From Shimia_B sp038528385 (lineage in GTDB: Bacteria > Pseudomonadota > Alphaproteobacteria > Rhodobacterales > Rhodobacteraceae), in assembly GCA_038528385.1 (NCBI GenBank), contig JBCBET010000006.1:124001-188000 (forward strand): a stretch of DNA of 64,000 nucleotides, given 5' to 3'. Of the stretch, positions 57,796 to 64,000 are shown in pieces; positions within the stretch are counted from its first letter, which is position 1, and every line of letters starts with the position of its first letter. The translations under genes and the position numbers were made by a program. Under the pieces are notes generated by a model. The model made no database searches. It was given only the letters and a program-made list of their open reading frames with translations, and was not told where the DNA came from.

Positions 57796-58024
57796 TGGCT
57801 GCCATTTAGGCCCCTTCGACGCTGGCAACAAGGCGGGTCCAGGCAAGCTTCTGTGCGCGCTCCGAACTGGCAGGACGTTTCCACGACAACCTTCGCCTCG
57901 GGGAACATTGAGTTCATGGACGACAGGCAGCAAAAGACCGCTTCGAGCCCAAAACTTACCAGGCGCTTCGCTCAAACCCTCAACAATGCTACGTTCCGCG
58001 TCATTGGACAGCGGAGCGCCGGTC

Positions 58025-58693
58025 ATGAGTGAAGCGCCAACCCTATTTGGCTACCCAGCCAGCACCTACACCAGAATGGCCTTAGTGGCCGCTGATGAGA
58101 AGGCGGTCGACTACAGATTTCAACAAGTCGCATCGTGGGACGGGTACGACAAAGACCCAAAGTACGTTGGTTTGCACCCTTTTCTGAAGGTCCCCGTACT
58201 CGAACACAATGGCGTCCGGATCACAGAAACGATTGCAATATTGATGTACTTCGAAAGTGCGTTTGATGGGCCATCACTCGTTCCAAGCGATCCGGTTGAC
58301 CTGGCCAAGATGTGGGAGATCATATCGACCACCATCAGTTATGCTTGGCCAAATTGGGTGCCTGTTCTGGCCACCAATCGACTCTTCAATCCCATGGCAG
58401 GAGACGCAGTCGACGAGTCTCTGATTTCGTCACAAATCCCAGAGATGTGTAAGGCTGCCGAAGTAATCGGTGCGTATCTGGATGCAAAGCCCGCCGGTTT
58501 TAACCTTGCGGATATCGTGGTTGCCGGAGCTTTGAAATATGCGACTGAAACACCGGAATGGCGTCAGATAAGCAAAGCCTCTCCGGCGTTATCGGATTGG
58601 TGGGAGCGGACGAAGGTACGACCTTCGATAGCCACACACTTGCCCGATGAGGATTGGAAGCAGCGGGCGATCGACTACTCAAATCGGCATTAG
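58025..58693 (+). CDS. glutathione S-transferase family protein, low-GC
   Basis: A 222-residue GST-like protein. The N-terminal thioredoxin half begins TLFGYPASTYTRMALVAADE and contains KVPVLEHNGVRITETIAIL (the cis-Pro and the glutathione-binding Glu-Thr region); a helical C-terminal domain follows. The ATG follows a GGAG. Its bases and codon use are visibly less G+C-rich than all neighbours, as is the 230 bp upstream, which suggests recent transfer. The substrate is unknown. Confidence 0.83.
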   Translation: MSEAPTLFGYPASTYTRMALVAADEKAVDYRFQQVASWDGYDKDPKYVGLHPFLKVPVLEHNGVRITETIAILMYFESAFDGPSLVPSDPVDLAKMWEIISTTISYAWPNWVPVLATNRLFNPMAGDAVDESLISSQIPEMCKAAEVIGAYLDAKPAGFNLADIVVAGALKYATETPEWRQISKASPALSDWWERTKVRPSIATHLPDEDWKQRAIDYSNRH

Positions 58694-58744
58694 AGCGCTT
58701 ATTCTACTCTGAATCGCAAAGTCAGCTTTGTCCGCAGAGCAGCG

Positions 58745-59506
58745 TCACTCCCTGAGCCGCCAGCCCGTGCGGAAAATCCACCAGATGATCGCGAGGCAGA
58801 GCGCGGTGAAGGCGGCGATGGCCAGAAGCGAGAGGCCCACCGGCACGTCCGCCTGCCCGAAGAAGGCCCAGCGGAAGCCCGAGATCAGGTACACGACCGG
58901 GTTGAAATACGTCACCTGTTGCCAGAGCGGGGGCAGCATTGAGATCGAGTAGAACGAGCCCCCGAGGAAGACGAGGGGCGTCACCACGAGGAGCGGGATG
59001 AGCTGGAGCTGCTCGAAATTCTTCGCCCAGATCCCGATGATGAAGCCCATGAGCGCGAAGCTGATGCAGGTGAGCACGAGGAAGGCGAGCATCGCCAGTG
59101 GGTGCAGGATCGTCATCTCCACGAAGAAAAACGACGTCCCCAGGATCACGAGCCCGATGAAGAGCGATTTCGTCGCCGCCGCCCCCACGTAACCGATGAC
59201 GATCTCGAGGAAGTTGATCGGCGCGGAGAGCAGCTCCGAGAAGGTGCCGATGAATTTCGGGAAGTAGATGCCGAAGGAGGCATTGGAGATGCCCTGCGTC
59301 ATGACCGTGAGCATGACGAGGCCGGGCACGATGAAAGCCCCGTAGCTCACGCCTTCCACCTCCTGGATGCGGGAGCCGATGGCCGTGCCGAACACGACGA
59401 AATAGAGCGAGGTGGACAGCACGGGCGAGATGAAGCTCTGCGCCAGCGTCCGGAAAAATCGCGCCATTTCAGCGGCGTAGATCGTCTTGACGGCCTGCAT
59501 GTTCAT
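58745..59506 (-). CDS. yadH: ABC-2 type exporter permease, YadH-like
   Basis: A 253-residue membrane protein with six hydrophobic segments. GFRWAFFG, FIVPGLVMLTVMTQGISNAS and LVFLGGSFYSISMLPPLW match the YadH/ABC-2 permease family. It works with the ATPase encoded just upstream (4-nt overlap). Exported substrate unknown; YadGH-type exporters are linked to drug or envelope compounds only by family. Confidence 0.87.
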   Translation of the reverse strand: MNMQAVKTIYAAEMARFFRTLAQSFISPVLSTSLYFVVFGTAIGSRIQEVEGVSYGAFIVPGLVMLTVMTQGISNASFGIYFPKFIGTFSELLSAPINFLEIVIGYVGAAATKSLFIGLVILGTSFFFVEMTILHPLAMLAFLVLTCISFALMGFIIGIWAKNFEQLQLIPLLVVTPLVFLGGSFYSISMLPPLWQQVTYFNPVVYLISGFRWAFFGQADVPVGLSLLAIAAFTALCLAIIWWIFRTGWRLRE

Positions 59507-60438
59507 TCCGCGGCCTCCCCTTCATGCACCAGCTCGACAAAGATCTGCTCGAGGCTCGACTGGGTTGTCTTGAGGTCGCGGATGCTGAGCCCGGCCTTCT
59601 GAAGATCCGCCATGAGCGAGCCCATGCCGGTGCGTTCGCCCGCGCTGTCGTAGCTGTAGGTCAGGACTGTCCCGCCTTCGCCGAGCGACAGCCCCTCGCG
59701 GGAGAGCCCGTCAGGCACGGCGGTCAGCGGCTCGGCAAGCTCGATGCGGAGCTCCTTTTGCCCCATGCGCGCCATGAGCTTGTCCTTCTCCTCCACGAGG
59801 AGGATGCGCCCCTTGTTGATGACGGCCACGCGGTCCGCGATGGCCTCGGCCTCTTCGATGTAGTGGGTCGTGAGGATGATGGTGACGCCCTGCTGGCGCA
59901 GCTTCTCCACCGTCTCCCACATCCCCTTGCGGAGCTCCACGTCCACGCCCGCGGTGGGCTCGTCGAGAAACAGGATGCGGGGCTCGTGGGCCAGCGCCTT
60001 GGCGATGAGAACCCTGCGCTTCATGCCGCCCGAGAGCTCGCGCACCTCCTCGTTCGCCTTGGCGTCGAGCGAGAGCGTCTTCAGCAGCTCGCGGATATAG
60101 GGATCGTTTGGCGGTGCGCCGAAGAGGCCGCGGGAAAAGCGGACCGTTTCCATGACCTTGGCAAAGGGCTCCAGCGCGATGTCCTGGGGCACGAGGCCGA
60201 TGAGGCTGCGGGTCTTGCGGTAGCCTGACACGATGTCATGCCCGCCCACCGTGACCGTCCCGCCGGTATGGGTGGTGATACCGCAGATGGTGGAGATCAG
60301 CGTCGTCTTGCCCGCGCCATTGGGGCCGAGCAGCGCCAGCACCTCGCCCTCTTCGATGTCGAGGTCGACGCCGCTCAGCGCCTCGAAGCCCGAGCCGTAG
60401 ACCTTCCGGAGGCCCGCGATGGATACGATGGATGACAT
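59503..60438 (-). CDS. yadG: ABC-2 type exporter ATPase, YadG-like
   Basis: A 311-residue ATP-binding subunit. Walker A is GPNGAGKTT near residue 38, the signature is LSGGMKRR, Walker B ends FLDEPTAGVD, and TTHYIEEAEA follows. A C-terminal accessory region of about 70 residues is typical of DrrA/YadG proteins. The ATG has AAAGGAG upstream. A 4-nt overlap couples it to the permease. Confidence 0.9.
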   Translation of the reverse strand: MSSIVSIAGLRKVYGSGFEALSGVDLDIEEGEVLALLGPNGAGKTTLISTICGITTHTGGTVTVGGHDIVSGYRKTRSLIGLVPQDIALEPFAKVMETVRFSRGLFGAPPNDPYIRELLKTLSLDAKANEEVRELSGGMKRRVLIAKALAHEPRILFLDEPTAGVDVELRKGMWETVEKLRQQGVTIILTTHYIEEAEAIADRVAVINKGRILLVEEKDKLMARMGQKELRIELAEPLTAVPDGLSREGLSLGEGGTVLTYSYDSAGERTGMGSLMADLQKAGLSIRDLKTTQSSLEQIFVELVHEGEAAE

Positions 60439-60559
60439 GTCTGTCTCCTTTCCCCGCCGACCTAACCTGCCGGAGCGCGGGGGAAAAGCGGCGCGCGCGC
60501 GCGGGGCTTTGTGCATTCCTGTCGCTCTTACTATGGTCGCGCGAAATGGAGGACCATGA

Positions 60560-61990
60560 ATGCTGGTGTTGGGGATCGATCTGGGGACCTCGGCCGTCAA
60601 GGCCGTGCTCGTAGAGGGCGAGGCAATCGTGGCCGAGGGCCTCGGGCCGCTCAGCGTCTCCTCCCCCCGGCCCGGATGGTCGGAGCAATCACCGGCGGAT
60701 TGGCTCGAGGCGATGCGCCGCGCCGTGGCCGCCCTCGGCCCGCGGCGTGCCGATGTGGCGGGCATCAGCCTGTCCGGACAGATGCACGGCGCGGTGATGC
60801 TCGACGCCCGGAACGCTCCTGTCCGCGACTGCATTCTCTGGAACGACAGCCGCGCCGCGGCCCATTGCGAGACATTGGAAGACCGCATCCCCGATATCGG
60901 GATGCGCGCCGGCGTGCGGCCCCTGCCGGGCTTCACGGCGCCAAAGGTCCTCTGGCTCGCAGAGGCGGAGCCAGAGGCCCACGGGCGCATCGCCTCGGTC
61001 ATGCTGCCCAAGGACTATCTCGCGCTCTGGCTCACCGGCGAGGCGGGATCGGACATGTCGGATGCGGCCGGCACGCTCTGGCTGGATCAGGCGGCGCGCG
61101 CGTGGGACCCGGCCCTGGCCGAGGCCTCCGCCACGGATCCCGCATGGCTCCCTCCGCTGAGGGATGGCTTCGCCGAGGTGGGCAAGATCCGCACGGAACG
61201 CGCCCGGGAGCTCGGGCTGCCCGCGGGCATTCCACTCTTCGCAGGCGGCGGCGACGCGGCCACGGGCGCGCTCTCTGTCGGGGCCGCGCGGCCCGGCGCC
61301 TGTTTCATCTCGCTCGGAACCTCCGGCCAGCTCCTCGTCGTCGACGCGGCCTATGCCCCGAACCCGGACGAGTTCGTCCATGCCTTTTCCCATACCCTCC
61401 CGGGCCTCTGGTACCGCATGGCCGCGATGCTCAACGGCGCGCGCCCCATGGCGTGGTTCGCCGGGGTTCTGGGCATGGAGGTGGAGCCCATGCTGGCCGA
61501 GGCGGCGCGTGCCGATACGAGCCGCGTGCCGCTCTTTCTCCCCTACCTCACCGGTGAGCGCAGCCCCCACGGCGACCCGGCGATCCGCGCGGGCTTCTAC
61601 GGGCTGGAGGATGCCACGGGGCGCCCCGAGATGGCGCGGGCGGTGGTGGAGGCGATGGCCTTCATGATGCGGGACGCGCGGGACAGTTTCGGCGCGGGCT
61701 TCGCGCCCGATGGCCCGATCCCTGTCCTTGGCGGCGGCGCGCAGAGTGATTTTGTCCTCGGCACGTTGGCCAGTGTCCTGGGGCATCCCGTGGCCCGCGC
61801 GGAGGCGGGGCGCGGCGGCCCGGCCTACGGGGCCGCACGGCTCGCGCAGGTGGGTCTGGGCGAGATCAGCCAGGGCGATCTGGCCTTCACGCCGAAACTG
61901 AAGAAGGTTTTCGAGCCCGAGACACAGGGCCTCGAGCCTCGCCTGGCGCAGTTTCGCGAGCTCTATGCGCGCCTGCGCGGCGGACTTTGA
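60560..61990 (+). CDS. xylB: xylulokinase
   Basis: Phosphorylates D-xylulose to xylulose-5-phosphate. The 476-residue FGGY-family kinase has the phosphate loop LGIDLGTSAVKAVLVEG at the N-terminus, LSGQMHGAVMLDA (catalytic Asp in DARN), and LGGGAQSDFVLGTLASVLG at the C-terminus. MHGAV is characteristic of xylulokinases rather than glycerol kinases. It converges with a CUT2 sugar transporter, consistent with pentose uptake and phosphorylation, though the transported sugar is not shown. A clear hairpin follows. Confidence 0.92.
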   Translation: MLVLGIDLGTSAVKAVLVEGEAIVAEGLGPLSVSSPRPGWSEQSPADWLEAMRRAVAALGPRRADVAGISLSGQMHGAVMLDARNAPVRDCILWNDSRAAAHCETLEDRIPDIGMRAGVRPLPGFTAPKVLWLAEAEPEAHGRIASVMLPKDYLALWLTGEAGSDMSDAAGTLWLDQAARAWDPALAEASATDPAWLPPLRDGFAEVGKIRTERARELGLPAGIPLFAGGGDAATGALSVGAARPGACFISLGTSGQLLVVDAAYAPNPDEFVHAFSHTLPGLWYRMAAMLNGARPMAWFAGVLGMEVEPMLAEAARADTSRVPLFLPYLTGERSPHGDPAIRAGFYGLEDATGRPEMARAVVEAMAFMMRDARDSFGAGFAPDGPIPVLGGGAQSDFVLGTLASVLGHPVARAEAGRGGPAYGAARLAQVGLGEISQGDLAFTPKLKKVFEPETQGLEPRLAQFRELYARLRGGL

Positions 61991-61995
61991 AACAC

Positions 61996-62019
61996 CACGA
62001 ATTTCTTCGGAAATTCGTG
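61996..62019. terminator. TTCG-loop hairpin between xylB and frcA
   Basis: A 10-bp perfect stem CACGAATTTC / GAAATTCGTG closed by a TTCG tetraloop, 5 nt after the xylB stop and 23 nt beyond the convergent frcA stop. It likely works for both strands, although the trailing T-run is weak. Confidence 0.75.
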
Positions 62020-62042
62020 CGCCCCGCGGGCCGAGGTGCGTC

Positions 62043-62816
62043 TCAGGCGGCTTTCGCCTCCGGCTCCTTCGCGCCGGTCATGTAGGCCACGGCATCCGAC
62101 ATGGTGTGATCCTTTGGATCGATCACCGTGAGCCGCTTGCCCAGGCGGTGCACATGGATCCGGTCGGCCACTTCGAAGACATGGGGCATGTTGTGACTGA
62201 TGAGGATGATCGGGATGCCCCGGCTCTTCACGTCCATGATGAGCTCGAGCACGCGACGGCTCTCCTTCACACCCAGCGCCGCGGTGGGCTCGTCGAGGAT
62301 GATGACCTTGGAGCCGAACGCCGCAGCGCGGGCCACGGCCACGCCCTGACGCTGGCCACCCGAGAGGGTCTCCACCGCCTGGTTGATGTTCTGGATGGTC
62401 ATGAGGCCGAGCTCGGAAAGCTTTTCGCGCGCCATCTCTTCCATCTTCTTGCGGTCGAGCTGCCGGAAGAGCGTGCCCCGAATGCCGGACTTCCTGATCT
62501 CGCGGCCCATGAACATGTTGTCGGCGATCGAGAGCGCCGGCGACATGGCCAGCGTCTGGTAGACCGTCTCGATGCCGGCCTCGCGCGCCTCGATGGGAGA
62601 GCGGAAGCTCACGCGCTTGCCTTCGAGCTCCACCTCTCCCTCGTCGGGGATGACGGCGCCCGAGACGGCCTTGATGAGCGAGCTCTTCCCAGCTCCGTTA
62701 TCCCCGATGACGGCGAGGATCTCGCCGGGCATCAGGTCGAAGTCGCAATGATCGAGGGCGGTCACGCGGCCGTACCGCTTCACGAGGCCCCGCGCTTTCA
62801 GGATGGGCTCAGCCAT
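62043..62816 (-). CDS. frcA: sugar ABC transporter ATPase, CUT2 single-domain (FrcA-like)
   Basis: A 257-residue ATPase with one nucleotide-binding domain, unlike the 500-residue two-domain RbsA/XylG type. Walker A is GDNGAGKSS near residue 38, the signature LSGGQRQGV, Walker B ends LDEPTAALG. It matches the FrcA form of fructose/ribose/mannose transporters, but the sugar is not proven. It starts one base inside the permease stop (TAATG). Confidence 0.88.
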   Translation of the reverse strand: MAEPILKARGLVKRYGRVTALDHCDFDLMPGEILAVIGDNGAGKSSLIKAVSGAVIPDEGEVELEGKRVSFRSPIEAREAGIETVYQTLAMSPALSIADNMFMGREIRKSGIRGTLFRQLDRKKMEEMAREKLSELGLMTIQNINQAVETLSGGQRQGVAVARAAAFGSKVIILDEPTAALGVKESRRVLELIMDVKSRGIPIILISHNMPHVFEVADRIHVHRLGKRLTVIDPKDHTMSDAVAYMTGAKEPEAKAA

Positions 62817-63874
62817 TACGCGGCCACCTTTCTGATCCACTGGTCCACCGCGACGGCGGCGATGATGAGCACGCCGATGAGGAGGAACGTCCACTGCGCA
62901 TCCGCGCCCGCGAGCCGCAGGCCCAGCGTGAAGACGCCGACGATAAGCGCGCCGAAGAAGGCGCCGAGGATCGAGCCCCGCCCGCCGAAAAGCGAGATGC
63001 CCCCGATCACGACAGCGGTGATGCTCTCGATGTTGAGGAGCTGGCCCGAGGTGGGCGAAACCGAGCCGATGCGCCCGATAAGCGCCCAGCCCGCGAAGGC
63101 GCAGATGAGTCCCGCAAGCGCGTAGACGGAGATGAGCGTCATCTTGACGTTGACGCCCGAAAGCTCCGCCGCCTCCGGGTCATCGCCTACAGCGTAGACA
63201 TGGCGGCCCCAGGCCGTGTGGCGGAGCGCGTAGGCCAGAAGAATGACCAAACCGATCATGAAGACGACGCCGTAGGTGAAGACCGCGCCGCCGATGGTGA
63301 ACCGTTCGCCGAGGAATTGCAGGAGCGGGGCGTTGGCCTCGATATCCTGGCTGCGGATCGTCTCGTTGGCGGAATAAAGGAAGTTCGCGGCGAGAACGAT
63401 CTGCCACATGCCCAGCGTCACGATGAAGGGCGGCAGCTTGATGTAAGCCACGAGCCAGCCGTTGAGCGCCCCGATGAGCGTGCCGCACATGAGACCGCAG
63501 AGGATCGCCACCTCCACGGGCAGGCCGTAGCGGAACGTGAACTGCCCCATGATGACGGACGACATCACCGAGATCGCGCCCACGGAGAGGTCGATCCCCT
63601 TCGTGAGGATCACGATGGACTGCGCCGCGGCCACGATGCCCACGATCTGCACCTGCTGCAGGATCAGCGTCAGCGCGAAGGGCGACAGGAACCGTTCCCC
63701 GAGCGTGATCCCGAAGATCACGATGGCGCTCACCAGCACGATCAGCGGCACGAGGGCCGGGGTCGTGTGGAGCGCGTGGTGGAATTTCCCGAAGATGCCC
63801 TTGTTGTGCTCCTCAAAGCTCGCCACGTCCGTGGCGGCTGTGGAGGCGGCGCTTTCGTAATCGGTCTGTGCCAT
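62816..63874 (-). CDS. frcC: sugar ABC transporter permease, CUT2 (FrcC-like)
   Basis: A 352-residue membrane protein of the ribose/xylose permease family. ILTKGIDLSVGAISVMSSVI and AVGDDPEAAELSGVNV are CUT2 permease motifs, and about ten hydrophobic segments follow a long polar N-terminus (residues 1-40). It is followed by the frcA gene with one-base overlap and preceded, after a strong hairpin, by the substrate-binding protein gene. Confidence 0.9.
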   Translation of the reverse strand: MAQTDYESAASTAATDVASFEEHNKGIFGKFHHALHTTPALVPLIVLVSAIVIFGITLGERFLSPFALTLILQQVQIVGIVAAAQSIVILTKGIDLSVGAISVMSSVIMGQFTFRYGLPVEVAILCGLMCGTLIGALNGWLVAYIKLPPFIVTLGMWQIVLAANFLYSANETIRSQDIEANAPLLQFLGERFTIGGAVFTYGVVFMIGLVILLAYALRHTAWGRHVYAVGDDPEAAELSGVNVKMTLISVYALAGLICAFAGWALIGRIGSVSPTSGQLLNIESITAVVIGGISLFGGRGSILGAFFGALIVGVFTLGLRLAGADAQWTFLLIGVLIIAAVAVDQWIRKVAA

Positions 63875-63912
63875 GGGGCCCCGTCGTGTTGCGCGTTAAG
63901 GTCCGGATGTTC

Positions 63913-63936
63913 GGGGCGGGCCGCCGGGCCCGCCCC
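63913..63936 (-). terminator. GC hairpin between frcB and frcC
   Basis: A 10-bp perfect stem GGGGCGGGCC / GGCCCGCCCC with loop GCCG, 25 nt past the binding-protein stop on the minus strand. Such hairpins after sugar-binding-protein genes often limit read-through or stabilise the upstream message, giving an excess of binding protein. That role is inference. Confidence 0.6.
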
Positions 63937-63960
63937 CACTGTCAGTTCGGCGCGAGGCGC

Positions 63961-64000
63961 TTAGCCCCAGCAGAGATCGGTGCCCTCGGAGACCGAGATG
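63961..64000 (-). CDS. frcB: sugar-binding protein, C-terminal end only
   Basis: The last 12 codons and stop on the minus strand read ISVSEGTDLCWG, then TAA, before the window ends. The location directly upstream of the CUT2 permease and this C-terminus fit the periplasmic substrate-binding protein of the same transporter. The main body lies outside the window. Confidence 0.7.
   Translation of the reverse strand, partial: ISVSEGTDLCWG

Noticed and set aside
57599..58024. 142-codon N-terminal extension of the GST frame
   Set aside because: It lies opposite the S49 peptidase and through its promoter; the GST family N-terminus begins at the ATG with a ribosome binding site at 58025.
57796..58744. 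Genomic island with attachment sites around the GST gene
   Set aside because: No tRNA, integrase or matching direct repeats were found at the edges; only composition supports transfer.

Overview
The window is high-GC chromosomal DNA that reads as an alphaproteobacterium of the Rhodobacteraceae (Roseobacter-like). The basis is the family-typical gene content: an aa3-type cytochrome oxidase subunit IV microprotein, phaA-phaB, a plant-type glutamate-cysteine ligase, an HvrA-like H-NS protein, ETF-ubiquinone oxidoreductase, uvrC-pgsA-moaD-moaE, pyrB-X-pyrC, and many small Rhodobacteraceae-type hypotheticals. Species cannot be named from the sequence alone. Genes are tightly packed. Start/stop overlaps of 1-8 nt are common, and no rRNA, tRNA, prophage, insertion sequence or CRISPR array was seen.

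Layout. 1-5100: a truncated zinc-ribbon gene, ftsE-ftsX-plsC with a flavin-dependent PPOX protein, accA, and an AraC/GyrI regulator. 5100-9480: DUF2834, a small lipoprotein and argH; divergent tlpA; an H-NS-like protein; tag; and an EAL-domain protein. 9480-14000: an 11-bp tandem repeat, phaA-phaB, a LysR regulator with a YddG-like exporter, and DUF465. 14100-20340: a methyltransferase, DUF2007, polyprenyl diphosphate synthase, an IspE-like protein without recognisable active-site motifs, a TPR protein, and ETF-QO. 20500-23500: an outer-membrane beta-barrel, greA, a membrane hypothetical and a GNAT protein. 23500-27500: the molybdenum-cofactor operon fdhD-mobA-mobB-moeA, in which MoeA carries an N-terminal DUF429-like domain. 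27500-33800: azlCD, a lipoprotein, CoxIV, a metallo-beta-lactamase fold protein, an acyl-CoA dehydrogenase, a Sua5-type protein and YqgE. 33900-41000: a DsbD-N domain protein, an RND pump with its adaptor, moaB and a family-4-like UDG. 41000-48900: pyrB-X-pyrC'-plsY, gshA, mtfA, rsmE and ubiA. 48900-54800: an OmpA-like protein, a coiled-coil protein, moaE, moaD, pgsA and uvrC. 54800-60440: an AT-rich gap, an SDR, a cation exchanger, a small zinc-ribbon protein, an S49 peptidase, a low-GC glutathione S-transferase and a YadGH-type ABC exporter. 60560-64000: xylB convergent with a CUT2 sugar ABC transporter (frcB partial, frcC, frcA).

Functional themes. Most of the window is housekeeping: envelope lipid synthesis (plsC, plsY, pgsA, accA), division (ftsEX), pyrimidine and arginine synthesis, tRNA/rRNA modification, DNA repair (tag, UDG, uvrC), quinone side chain and head-group prenylation (polyprenyl synthase, ubiA), respiration (ETF-QO, CoxIV), and molybdenum cofactor synthesis at three separate loci. 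The clearest oddities are enzyme-like proteins whose active-site motifs are gone (IspE-like, PyrC', EAL, and a UDG lacking the Fe-S cysteines), the DUF429-like/MoeA fusion, and four convergent gene pairs that end in one shared CTAG, so that both TAG stops lie in the same four bases. No obvious new multi-gene defence or mobile system was found.
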